Positions 18,248-26,780 of a stretch of DNA of 41,418 nucleotides are shown piece after piece; position 1 is the stretch's first letter, and each line of letters opens with the position of its first letter. Both the position numbers and the translations under genes were made by a program. The notes under the pieces are model-generated. The model worked only from the letters and a program-made list of their open reading frames with translations. It made no database searches and had not been told where the DNA came from. The DNA is from Candidatus Aminicenantota bacterium (GTDB lineage: Bacteria; Acidobacteriota; Aminicenantia; UBA2199): positions 1 to 41,418 of the forward strand of contig JALHTJ010000127.1 of NCBI GenBank assembly GCA_022865785.1, given 5' to 3'.

Positions 18248-19222
18248 TTATTCGATTATCCCGGTTTCTTTCAAAATCTTCAAAAATCTGTGGACTCCCA
18301 AACCGTCAACCAGGTTCTTGCCTGAAGCTCCCATCTGCTCGCGGCGCTCCTGGGTGAGCTGGGCGAGCATATCCCGGAATGAATCGCTGGTCAGGGTTTC
18401 CAATTTGCCGAACGTAAGGCCGGCCTGGTGTTCGGCCCAGGCGGCTGCCGCAACTGCCTGGCCGGGCTCCTGACAAAAATACAGCGCCGGCGTGCCCGCG
18501 GCGGCGGCTTCCAAAATCTCGTCGCCGGCGGGGACCAGGGTCAGGTCGGCCTCGAAATAGGCGCGGGCCGGGCTCTCGCTCTTGCCGCAAAAATGGATGC
18601 CGGGATAAATTTTCATCAGGTTGCGCTTGTCGGCTTTTTTCAGGCTCAATCCAGGAGCGATCTTCATTTTGAAGTGCAGGCGGTGCAGGGTATCGACGAT
18701 GCGGCGCAGGTCGCGGTAGGAGAGATGGTCGCCCAAATTAACAAAGATATTTTTTATGTTTTTGCGGTATTTTCTCTTGGCTTCATGGAAATGGCGGAAC
18801 TTGTGATGCAGCAGGGCATATGCCGGGCCAGAAATGACGATCGGTCCGGCCTCAGCCTGGTTTTTTTCTTCAGTCAGAGGCTGCAAAAGGAGGTCAACTG
18901 GCTGACAGGCGCTGCCGGCATTAACGATCTGCATGGTTTTTACCCCGGCCTTCTTCGCTTTCTCCATCAGGGTGCTGTCCGGAGTGGAAAAATGGGGCAG
19001 GTCGAAGATTATGGCCGTGATCCCGGTCAGATCCATGGTGCCCGGATCTGCACCCAGTTGCCCAGGAATGTTTTTTTCAGCCAGAAATTTAGCCGTTTTC
19101 TTGTCTTTGCTGCTGAAGATCAGCACCGGGGTGTTTTTTTTCAGGAGAGCTGCCAGCCAGGCGCAACGGCGCAAGGCCTGCAGGCCGGATTGCGGTGCGA
19201 GGTCGGCGCGAAAGACGATCAT
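18248..19222 (-). CDS. PseG/SpsG-like glycosyltransferase-fold protein
   Basis: Two-domain layout with GLQALRRCAWLAALLKK, IFVNLGDHLSYRDLRRIVDTL, FCGKSESPARAYFEADLTLVPAGDEILEAAAAGTPALYFCQEPGQ. Confidence 0.65.
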   Translation of the reverse strand: MIVFRADLAPQSGLQALRRCAWLAALLKKNTPVLIFSSKDKKTAKFLAEKNIPGQLGADPGTMDLTGITAIIFDLPHFSTPDSTLMEKAKKAGVKTMQIVNAGSACQPVDLLLQPLTEEKNQAEAGPIVISGPAYALLHHKFRHFHEAKRKYRKNIKNIFVNLGDHLSYRDLRRIVDTLHRLHFKMKIAPGLSLKKADKRNLMKIYPGIHFCGKSESPARAYFEADLTLVPAGDEILEAAAAGTPALYFCQEPGQAVAAAAWAEHQAGLTFGKLETLTSDSFRDMLAQLTQERREQMGASGKNLVDGLGVHRFLKILKETGIIE

Positions 19223-20434
19223 TTAGCCCAGGACTTCTCTGATCTTCTCCATGGCGGCATCGATGTCGGCTTTTGTGATGACCAGGGGCGGTGCAAAGCG
19301 GATGATCCAGTCGTGGGTCTCCTTGCAGAGCAGGCCCTTTGCTTTCAAAGCGGTGGTGTACTGGCGGGCCTTGCCTGCCGATTCGTGCAGAACCACGCCG
19401 ATCAGCAGCCCTTTGCCGCGCACGAGCTTAATTTTTGTCGTTTTTTTCTGAAGATCTTTTAATTGGCTCATGAAATAGCTGCCCATCTCAGTGGCGCGCT
19501 CGGCCAACTTTTCATCCAGCAGCACGTCGATCGAGGCCATGGCCACGGCACAGCCCAGGGGATTGCCGCCGAAAGTGGATCCGTGGCTGCCGGGTTTGAA
19601 GACCCCCAGCACATCCTGGTTGGCGGCCACGGCGCTGACCGGGAATACCCCGCCACCCAGGGCCTTGCCCATGATGATGATGTCGGGATCGATATCTTCG
19701 TGTTGGTAGGCGAATAGCTTGCCGGTGCGGCAAAAGCCGGTTTGGATCTCGTCCACGGCCAGCAGGATGTTGTTTTTTCCAGCAATCGCGCTCAAGCCTT
19801 TCAGGTAGCCGTCGTCTGGAACCACTACGCCGGCTTCGCCCTGAATGGGTTCGACCATGATGCCGACAGTGTTATTATTGACCGCTTTTTCCACGGCTTT
19901 CAGGTCGTTGTAAGGGACAATCTTAAATCCGGGGGTAAAAGGACCATAGTTGTCTTTGGCAAGCGGATCGGTGGAAAAGGAGACGATTGTGGTGGTGCGG
20001 CCGTGAAAATTATCGCTAAAAACGATGATTTCGGCCTTATCGGCGTCCACTTTCTTGACCAGGTAACCCCACTTGCGCATGGTTTTTATGGCCGTCTCCA
20101 CGGCCTCGGCTCCGGTGTTCATTGGCAGGATCATCTCTTTGCCAGTCAACTCGGACAGTTTCTTGGCGAAAATGGGCCAGCGGTCGTTGAAAAAGGCCCG
20201 CGATGTCAGGGTCAGGATGTCGGCCTGGTCTTTCAGGGCCTTAATGATGGCCGGATGGCGGTGGCCCTGGTTGACGGCCGAATAGGCCGACAACATGTCG
20301 ATGTAGCGCTTGCCTTCAGGGTCTTCTACCCAAATGCCTTCGGCTTTGGCGATAACCACTTCCAGGGGGTGGTAGTTGTGGGCGCTGTACTGATGCTCGA
20401 TATCCATTAATTCCTGCGAACTTAATTTATTCAT
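19223..20434 (-). CDS. rocD: Ornithine--oxo-acid aminotransferase
   Basis: EDPEGKRYIDMLSAYSAVNQGHRHP, MNTGAEAVETAIK, FHGRTT, VDEIQTGFCRTGKLFAYQHE, MGKALGGG, HGSTFGGNPLGCAVA. Confidence 0.92.
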   Translation of the reverse strand: MNKLSSQELMDIEHQYSAHNYHPLEVVIAKAEGIWVEDPEGKRYIDMLSAYSAVNQGHRHPAIIKALKDQADILTLTSRAFFNDRWPIFAKKLSELTGKEMILPMNTGAEAVETAIKTMRKWGYLVKKVDADKAEIIVFSDNFHGRTTTIVSFSTDPLAKDNYGPFTPGFKIVPYNDLKAVEKAVNNNTVGIMVEPIQGEAGVVVPDDGYLKGLSAIAGKNNILLAVDEIQTGFCRTGKLFAYQHEDIDPDIIIMGKALGGGVFPVSAVAANQDVLGVFKPGSHGSTFGGNPLGCAVAMASIDVLLDEKLAERATEMGSYFMSQLKDLQKKTTKIKLVRGKGLLIGVVLHESAGKARQYTTALKAKGLLCKETHDWIIRFAPPLVITKADIDAAMEKIREVLG

Positions 20435-20553
20435 GAAATCACCTCGTTTTAGTTTGGATTTTATTGTAGCAGTTTAAACTATTTCGTCAAGAGGTGAGAG
20501 AAGAGGGTGTCCGGCATGCATTGGCCGGAGAAAAATAGCGGATGAAATTTTCA

Positions 20554-20662
20554 AGGTTAAAGAGTTGAAGGGTTGAAGAGTTAAGAATTGGGGGAAAACG
20601 CCAATTGAATCGACTGATTGTTTCTAACCCATCAACCCTTTAACTCATGAACTCTTTAACTT
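20554..20662. repeat. Imperfect long inverted repeat (gttaaagagttgaagggttgaag family)
   Basis: Left arm aaggttaaagagttgaagggttgaagagttaag, right arm aacccatcaaccctttaactcatgaactctttaactt. Confidence 0.65.
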
Positions 20663-20744
20663 CTTTTTTTGTCGGGCTTGATTATTTTTAACGAAAACGG
20701 TATGTTTTTGCATTAGGCAATGAATTGATGCTGAGGAGGTTAGG

Positions 20745-21194
20745 ATGAAGGTTGGAAAGATTCTCGAAAACAAGACCAGCGTGGTATTTTCAGTTCACAT
20801 TGACGCCATTGTCAACGATGCCTTGCAAAATATGGATGAAAAAAATATTGGTGCCCTGATGGTGATCGACAGCCAGGAAAACATCCAGGGCATCGTTTCC
20901 GAAAGAGATATCATGCGCAACTGTTACCGCAACCAGGCCAATGTCAAGGGGCTGGCCATCCGCGACGTTATGACTCCGCGCGCCAAGCTGCTGGTGGCAC
21001 GAGCCGAAGATGACATCAACAATCTGATGGGGGCCATGACCCAGAACCATATCCGCCACATCCCGGTGGTCAATGAACAGGACAAGGTTGTGGGCATGGT
21101 GTCCATTGGAGATATCATCAAGGCCATGTTAAAGGACAAGGATTACCAGATCAGGCACCTCAAGGATTATATCGAAAGCAAATATCCGTTATAG
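20745..21194 (+). CDS. CBS domain pair protein
   Basis: Two CBS repeats (IGALMVIDSQENIQGIVSERDI; IRHIPVVNEQDKVVGMVSIGDIIKAML); strong aggagg SD. Confidence 0.92.
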   Translation: MKVGKILENKTSVVFSVHIDAIVNDALQNMDEKNIGALMVIDSQENIQGIVSERDIMRNCYRNQANVKGLAIRDVMTPRAKLLVARAEDDINNLMGAMTQNHIRHIPVVNEQDKVVGMVSIGDIIKAMLKDKDYQIRHLKDYIESKYPL

Positions 21195-21231
21195 GGGCGT
21201 GGTTCCCGCGCCCAAGGCAAAGAATCTGTAG

Positions 21232-21251
21232 GGGCGAATAAATATTCGCCC
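21232..21251. repeat. REP-like palindrome, type A
   Basis: gggcgaata-aa-tattcgccc. Confidence 0.82.
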
Positions 21252-21281
21252 TTGGTATCAAGGCATTGGTTTCGAACTATT

Positions 21282-21303
21282 GGGGCGTATGGTTATACGC
21301 CCC
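21282..21303. repeat. REP-like palindrome, type B
   Basis: ggggcgtat-ggtt-atacgcccc. Confidence 0.82.
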
Positions 21304-21325
21304 TACGGATTATTCGACCCAGATT

Positions 21326-21356
21326 CCCCCCTTACTCAAGGGGGGACAAGGGGGGA
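21326..21356. repeat. G/C-tract hairpin repeat (cccccctt-actc-aagggggg acaagggggga)
   Basis: 8-bp stem, 4-nt loop plus a second caagggggga module. Confidence 0.6.
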
Positions 21357-21422
21357 TTTTGATAAGGTCTATTATTCTTATCTTATTACTCGTCACGCGT
21401 CAGGTTCACGTGTCATGATCGT

Positions 21423-22553
21423 TCAACGTTTTTCAGCGTTGACCTGTTCGCTGAACCATTTCCAGATCGCATGGTGGAAGGCGAGCGTGGGCGGGTTTGC
21501 CCGCAGGAAGGCCAGGGGATTGAAGTCCAGGGGGGCTCCGGTCTTGCGGCGCTGGAAAAGGCCTTTGCGGTAGAGGGTGTGGCGTTCGGGATGAAATTGG
21601 ATGCCCAGGACATTGGCAAAGAGGCGGTGTTCAACGGCTTCCACGATTTTTCCGTCCAGTGAAGTGGCAGTCACATGCAAATTTGCACCCAGTTCAGCGA
21701 TCGCCTGGTGGTGGGCCGTGGCCACGAAGGGACGGTCACCTCTTGAAAATCCCATCTCGCGCACAAAAACGCTGTCTGCACCCAAGCGGATACGATGGAA
21801 CGTCATCATCAGTTCCGTATCGTTCGGGAAGAGCTTTCCCAGATAGATTCCCGAATGTACCCGGTCGGGATCTGCTGCCAGGACTTCTTCCACCGTCTTT
21901 TGGCCGTACACTTCGCTGGGGATGTCCTGGATCAGGCTGCCGCCGGCGGCCACGTTCAGGCTCTGGGCCCCCAGGCAGATGGCCAGCAGGGGGAAATCCC
22001 TGCGCCCGGCCAGGAACGGGATGAAGGCCGGGTTCTTGCTGCCGCCCAGCAGGTGAAAAAGGAAAGAGATCTCGTAAAAGGAGCGCGTTGGCGTCGTGGG
22101 TTCGGAAAGCAAGCTGATCCCCTGGTTATACAGCGTTGGAGGAATATCCATGCCCCCGGTGAAAAGGATGCCGCTGGCCGCGCTGAAGATCTCCTTGAAT
22201 TGAGCAGTCCAGAGGTTTTCCTGGAACAGGTCTTTGGCATCCACCCGGCCCGTTATTTTTCGGAATTGAACCCAGGTGAGCCGATTCTGCTGCACGTAAG
22301 TGAAGGCTTCCTGGTAAGCTTTGGCTTCCTCGCCATTGGCGAGTTCATCCTCGTGGTAGATCCCCAGCAGCACAAGTGATTTCAACGGCATGATGTTTTT
22401 TTCGTACAATTCCACTATGTTCTGAACCTGGAAGAGAGTAGGATGGGTCATGACGATGACCGGGACTCCCGGGGGGAAGCCCAGGGTTTCGACGGTCGCC
22501 AGTGCGTTGTTCAAGAACAGAAGAAAAATAAGGGAACGAATGACTTTTTTCAT
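21423..22553 (-). CDS. Exported class I glutamine-amidotransferase-like (peptidase C26) protein
   Basis: Signal peptide MKKVIRSLIFLLFLNNALA; LLAICLGAQSLNVAAGGSLIQDI nucleophile elbow; VTATSLDGKIVEAVEH…GIQFHPERH. Confidence 0.82.
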   Translation of the reverse strand: MKKVIRSLIFLLFLNNALATVETLGFPPGVPVIVMTHPTLFQVQNIVELYEKNIMPLKSLVLLGIYHEDELANGEEAKAYQEAFTYVQQNRLTWVQFRKITGRVDAKDLFQENLWTAQFKEIFSAASGILFTGGMDIPPTLYNQGISLLSEPTTPTRSFYEISFLFHLLGGSKNPAFIPFLAGRRDFPLLAICLGAQSLNVAAGGSLIQDIPSEVYGQKTVEEVLAADPDRVHSGIYLGKLFPNDTELMMTFHRIRLGADSVFVREMGFSRGDRPFVATAHHQAIAELGANLHVTATSLDGKIVEAVEHRLFANVLGIQFHPERHTLYRKGLFQRRKTGAPLDFNPLAFLRANPPTLAFHHAIWKWFSEQVNAEKR

Positions 22554-22565
22554 GGATGGATTCCT

Positions 22566-22594
22566 CGCGGGTAAGAAAAAAGGGAGAGGCCCCA
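22566..22594 (-). terminator. Intrinsic terminator after fabF
   Basis: Minus strand: gggagaggcc-tgg-ggcctctccc followed by T tract (plus-strand aaaaaa 22566-22571). Confidence 0.8.
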
Positions 22595-22609
22595 GGCCTC
22601 TCCCCATGT

Positions 22610-23878
22610 TTATTCGCTGAATTTTTTCAAGAGCAGGGATGCGTTGGTGCCGCCGAACCCGAAGGAATTGGACAGGGCGTAGGGGATGTCCCGGCTGATG
22701 CCCTGGTTGGGGGTGTAGTTCAAGTCGCATTCTTCGTCTGGGGTTTCATAATTGATGGTCGGCGGGATGAAGGAGTGGGTGATGGCCAGGGCGGTGTAGG
22801 CGGCCTCGGCGCTGCCAGTGGCGCCGAGCATGTGGCCGGTCATGGACTTGGTCGAGCTGATCGCTAAGCGGTAGGCATGTTCTCCGAATAAACGCTTGAT
22901 GGCGAGGGTCTCCAGCTTGTCGTTGAGTTCCGTCGAAGTGCCGTGGGCGTTGATGTACACGATGTCTTCGGGTTTGATTTGGGCGTCGGCCACGGCCATT
23001 TTCATGGCCCGGTAGGCGCCGTCTGCTTCGGGATCCGGGGCGGTCATGTGGAAGGCGTCGCCGGTGAAGCCGTAGCCGGCGATCTCGGCGTAGATCCTGG
23101 CCCCCCGGTTGTGGGCGTGTTCCAGGGATTCCAGGACTAGTACCGCAGACCCCTCGGCGATGACGAAGCCGTCCCGGCCTTTGTCAAAAGGCCGGGAGGC
23201 CTTTTTGGGCTGGTCGTTGAGCGTGGAAAGAGCGCGCATGGCGGTAAAGCCGGCCACGCCCAGCGGCGTGATGGGATATTCGGCGCCGCCGGCGAGCATG
23301 ATGTCGGCCTCGCCGCGCTGGATGATGCGTGTCGAGTCGCCGATGGCGTGGGTACCGGTGGCGCAGGCGGTGCAGTTGGCCAGGTTGGGGCCTTTGAAGC
23401 CGAACTTGATTGATACCTGACCGGCGGCGAGGTTGGCGATACAAGCCGGAAGGAAGAAGGGCGATATGCGGTCCGGCCCCTTTTGCATCAATATTTCCTT
23501 GTTGATCTCGATGGTATGGATGCCGCCGATGCCCGAGCCGATATAGATGCCCGCCTTCTCTTTATCAATGGCGTTCAACTCCAGCCCGGAGTCCTTGACC
23601 GCCTCTTCCGAAGCGATCAGGGCGAACTGGATGAATGGATCGTACTTCCGGACCTCCTTGCGGTCGAAGTACTGGTTAGAGTCGTAGTTCTTGATCTCGC
23701 CTGCGATGCGGCTGGCGTGGTGCTGGGCGTCGAAGCGGGTGATGGGGCCGATGCCGCCATGCCCGTTGCGGATGCTCTCCCAGTTCTCGTCCTTGCTCTT
23801 GCCGACGGGCGTAAACAGCCCGATGCCGGTGACGACCACCCGGCGCAAAGGTATTGTTTTGCTTATGAATGGATCCAT
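22610..23878 (-). CDS. fabF: 3-oxoacyl-ACP synthase II
   Basis: RRVVVTGIGLFTPVG, NCTACATGTHAIGDS, INAHGTSTELND, STKSMTGHMLGATGS, NSFGFGGTNASLLL. Confidence 0.95.
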   Translation of the reverse strand: MDPFISKTIPLRRVVVTGIGLFTPVGKSKDENWESIRNGHGGIGPITRFDAQHHASRIAGEIKNYDSNQYFDRKEVRKYDPFIQFALIASEEAVKDSGLELNAIDKEKAGIYIGSGIGGIHTIEINKEILMQKGPDRISPFFLPACIANLAAGQVSIKFGFKGPNLANCTACATGTHAIGDSTRIIQRGEADIMLAGGAEYPITPLGVAGFTAMRALSTLNDQPKKASRPFDKGRDGFVIAEGSAVLVLESLEHAHNRGARIYAEIAGYGFTGDAFHMTAPDPEADGAYRAMKMAVADAQIKPEDIVYINAHGTSTELNDKLETLAIKRLFGEHAYRLAISSTKSMTGHMLGATGSAEAAYTALAITHSFIPPTINYETPDEECDLNYTPNQGISRDIPYALSNSFGFGGTNASLLLKKFSE

Positions 23879-23893
23879 GTTAGCGAACGGGAC

Positions 23894-24136
23894 TTACTGG
23901 GCTTTTTTCAGGACGTAGTCAACGGCCGATCCCACGGTCGTCAGCTTCTCGGCTTCTTCTTCTGGGATTTTGAGCTCGAATTCATCTTCCAGGGCCATGA
24001 TCAATTCCACCTGGTCCAGGGAATCGGCGCCCAGGTCTTCGACGAACTTTGCTTCTTCGGTAACCTGATCTTCACCGACATTCAGCTTTTCGGCTACAAC
24101 CGCTTTGACTTTGGTCAGGATTTCTTCTTTTTTCAT
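23894..24136 (-). CDS. acpP: Acyl carrier protein
   Basis: [23 protein letters not shown] phosphopantetheine site. Confidence 0.95.
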   Translation of the reverse strand: MKKEEILTKVKAVVAEKLNVGEDQVTEEAKFVEDLGADSLDQVELIMALEDEFELKIPEEEAEKLTTVGSAVDYVLKKAQ

Positions 24137-24153
24137 TTTTTCCTCCTTGGATT

Positions 24154-24894
24154 TTAAATCAATAGTCCGCCGGAAACGTTTAGAACCGTTCCAGTTATAT
24201 ATTGAGCGGCAGGCGATGCCAGAAAATAAACGGCTTGCGCCACATCTTCCGGTGTACCTGCTCTTTTGAGTGCGATCTGCGCGATATAGGCTTCTTTGAC
24301 ATTTTCAGGGAGCTTTTCGGTCATTTCGGTCAGGATAAAACCAGGAGCCACGGCGTTGACTGTGATGTTGCGGCCGCCCAGCTCGCGGGCCATGGATTTG
24401 CTCAGGGCGATGATCCCGGCCTTGGAAGCGGCGTAATTTGCCTGGCCCGCGGTGCCCAGGATGCCGCTGACCGATGCCAGGTTGACGATGCGGCCGAAAC
24501 GCTTTTTCATCATCTCCTTGGCGGCGAACTGAGAGCAAAGGAATGTACCCTTGAGGTTGATGTCCATGACCAGGTCCCAATCGCTTTCCGCCATGCGGAT
24601 AGAGAGGTTGTCGCGGGTAATGCCGGCATTGTTGACCAGGATATCGACGGAGCCGAAGGCGGCCATGGTCTGTTTGATCAATGCCTCGGCGTCATGACTT
24701 TTGGAAACATCGGTGGTGACGGCCAGGGTGCGGACACCGGTTGCTGCGATTTCGCCGGCGGTCTTGGCGGCTTCTTCGCCCATGATGTCGGAAATGACGA
24801 CGTTCATCCCTTTCTGGGCCAGGTGTCGGGCGATGGCCTTGCCAATGCCGCGCGCCGCGCCGGTGACGATAGCATTTAGAGCCGGTTCAGACAT
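24154..24894 (-). CDS. fabG: 3-oxoacyl-ACP reductase
   Basis: [62 protein letters not shown]. Confidence 0.93.
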   Translation of the reverse strand: MSEPALNAIVTGAARGIGKAIARHLAQKGMNVVISDIMGEEAAKTAGEIAATGVRTLAVTTDVSKSHDAEALIKQTMAAFGSVDILVNNAGITRDNLSIRMAESDWDLVMDINLKGTFLCSQFAAKEMMKKRFGRIVNLASVSGILGTAGQANYAASKAGIIALSKSMARELGGRNITVNAVAPGFILTEMTEKLPENVKEAYIAQIALKRAGTPEDVAQAVYFLASPAAQYITGTVLNVSGGLLI

Positions 24895-25930
24895 ATTTCA
24901 GCTCCTTGATGTTTTTTTTCATATTGCCGATTTCCAGCGATATTTTTTCCAAAACCCTTTCAGAGACGAATTTGTAGCTGAGAGAAATGGCGTTCTTGAT
25001 GGCCTTGGCGTTGGAGCCGCCGTGGCCGATGATGACAATGCCATTGACTCCCAGTAGCAGGGCGCCGCCGTATTCGGCATAGTCGAGTTTCTTTTTGATG
25101 CGGTTCAGCGATTTTTTCAGAAAGAAAAAACCGATTTTGGAAAAGATATTGGACATGATCTCTCTTTTCAGCATGGAGAGCATGACTTCCACCACGCCTT
25201 CGGATATCTTCAAGGCGACGTTGCCGGTGAAGCCGTCGGTGACGATCAGGTCGGCTTCGCCGATATATACGTCACGGCCCTCGACGTTGCCGATGAAGTT
25301 GATTTCCATCTGTTTGAGCAGGTTGTGGGTGATCTTGGTCAATTCGTTGCCCTTGACCTCCTCTTCACCGATGTTCATCAGGGCGATGCGCGGATTCTCG
25401 ATGCCGTAAATGCTTTCCAGGTACACCTTGCCCATCAGGGCGAACTGTACCAGGTTGTGGGGCTTGGAATCGGTGTTGGCGCCGACGTCGACCAGGAGCG
25501 AATTGCCCTTCAGGGTGGGGATCATGATGGCCAAGGCGGGACGGTCAATGTTTTTCATTGAACCAAGAATGGTTTTGGCCATGGCCATGACGGCTCCGGT
25601 GTTGCCGGCCGAAACCATGGCTTTGGCTTTATCGTTTCTCACCAGGTCGATGGCTTTCTTGATCGATGTCTCTTCGCGTTTCCGCCAATAGGAAAGGAAA
25701 TGCTCTTTCATGGAGATCTCTTCCAGGGCGTCGACGATCTCCAGGCGGTCCTGGCGGAAATTCTTGTATTTTTTCAATTCTTTTTGGATCTCTTTTTCCT
25801 TGCCGACAAGGATGATCCGGAAATCGTCATTATGGCTGTTCTCGCGGATGTAATCTACCACTCCCTCGATGACGATGCTTGGGGCGTGGTCGCCGCCCAT
25901 GGCGTCAACTGCAATCTTGACAGGTTCCAT
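24887..25930 (-). CDS. plsX: Phosphate acyltransferase PlsX
   Basis: KIAVDAMGGDHAPSIVIEGV, SAGNTGAVMA, PALAIMIPT, LVDVGANTDSKP, VTDGFTGNVALK. Met at 25930 chosen. Confidence 0.95.
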   Translation of the reverse strand: MEPVKIAVDAMGGDHAPSIVIEGVVDYIRENSHNDDFRIILVGKEKEIQKELKKYKNFRQDRLEIVDALEEISMKEHFLSYWRKREETSIKKAIDLVRNDKAKAMVSAGNTGAVMAMAKTILGSMKNIDRPALAIMIPTLKGNSLLVDVGANTDSKPHNLVQFALMGKVYLESIYGIENPRIALMNIGEEEVKGNELTKITHNLLKQMEINFIGNVEGRDVYIGEADLIVTDGFTGNVALKISEGVVEVMLSMLKREIMSNIFSKIGFFFLKKSLNRIKKKLDYAEYGGALLLGVNGIVIIGHGGSNAKAIKNAISLSYKFVSERVLEKISLEIGNMKKNIKELKYV

Positions 25931-25935
25931 TTCAA

Positions 25936-26118
25936 TCAGGCTTCGCTGCCTTTGATTATCTGTTTGCCCTGGTAATAGCCGCAGTTGCCGCACAGACGGT
26001 GGGGGAGCTTGGGTTCATTGCACTTGGGGCAAATGGACAAACCTTCCACTTTCAGGGCATCGTGAGACCTTCTTTTATTTTTTCTGGAATGGGAATGTCT
26101 TCTTTTAGGTTGGGGCAT
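25936..26118 (-). CDS. rpmF: 50S ribosomal protein L32
   Basis: MPQPKRRHSHSRKNKRRSHDAL…CPKCNEPKLPHRLCGNCGYYQGKQI. Confidence 0.95.
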   Translation of the reverse strand: MPQPKRRHSHSRKNKRRSHDALKVEGLSICPKCNEPKLPHRLCGNCGYYQGKQIIKGSEA

Positions 26119-26121
26119 CTG

Positions 26122-26631
26122 TCACCTCTTTACTTTTTCAAACAAGAATTTTATTTCGTTTTTATTCTGTTCGCATTGGCAGGAACTGTGGTTCAGGTTG
26201 GTGCCGCAACTGGAGCAGATCCCTTTGCATTCGGCTTTACAGACTGGTTTGAAGGGAGTGAACAGATTGACCTGTTCGATCAGTATCTTTTCCAGGTCGA
26301 TCTGGTCGTTTTCATAAAAAATATATTCCAATTCCTCCTCATCCAGGGCGGTGTTGCGCTGATCCACCATTTCACTGGGGAAAAGGATAATGTCGAAACG
26401 GGAATTGATTTTCAAGTCGAATTGTTCCAGGCAGCTGACGCAAATCAAAGAGATGGCAGTCTTGATTTTACCCTGGGCCTGAACGCGCTGGTTTTGCCGC
26501 TTTAAAAATATCTGGTACTCGATCCCTTCGAGAAAAAAACTTTCGTCCTCGAGCAAATGGGTGCTGTCGATCTCTATGGTGTCGTTTAGTGCGTAGCCCC
26601 TATCAGAGATTTTATTTACGTTTATTATCAT
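26122..26631 (-). CDS. DUF177 (YceD-like) protein
   Basis: CVSCLEQFDLKI…CKAECKGICSSCGTNLNHSSCQC; upstream of rpmF as is usual. Met at 26631 chosen. Confidence 0.88.
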   Translation of the reverse strand: MIINVNKISDRGYALNDTIEIDSTHLLEDESFFLEGIEYQIFLKRQNQRVQAQGKIKTAISLICVSCLEQFDLKINSRFDIILFPSEMVDQRNTALDEEELEYIFYENDQIDLEKILIEQVNLFTPFKPVCKAECKGICSSCGTNLNHSSCQCEQNKNEIKFLFEKVKR

Positions 26632-26668
26632 TTTTACCCTTATCCCAGTATTCGTTGACAAGTCAAAA

Positions 26669-26697
26669 TTTATAGCACACTTCTACCCGATTGTCAA
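26669..26697 (-). promoter_or_regulatory. sigma70-type promoter TTGACA-N17-TATAAA for the DUF177-fab operon
   Basis: Minus strand ttgaca atcgggtagaagtgtgc tataaa. Confidence 0.7.
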
Positions 26698-26744
26698 CAA
26701 AGAACCTGCGTAAAATACTTAGACTGGACCGAGACCGCAAGCGA

Positions 26745-26774
26745 TTGACAGGATTGAACATTTCGCATTATAAT
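26745..26774 (+). promoter_or_regulatory. sigma70-type promoter TTGACA-N18-TATAAT, divergent from the fab operon promoter
   Basis: Both hexamers match consensus exactly; ATG at 26781. Confidence 0.75.
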
Positions 26775-26780
26775 AAAAAA

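Noticed and set aside
18428-19462. 344-aa plus-strand ORF
   Set aside because: Fully antisense to the PseG-like gene and the 3' end of rocD; low-complexity composition, no motif, typical shadow ORF of GC-rich DNA.
19742-20410. 222-aa plus-strand ORF
   Set aside because: Antisense to rocD, no recognisable motif.
24202-24879. 225-aa plus-strand ORF
   Set aside because: Antisense to fabG; shadow ORF.
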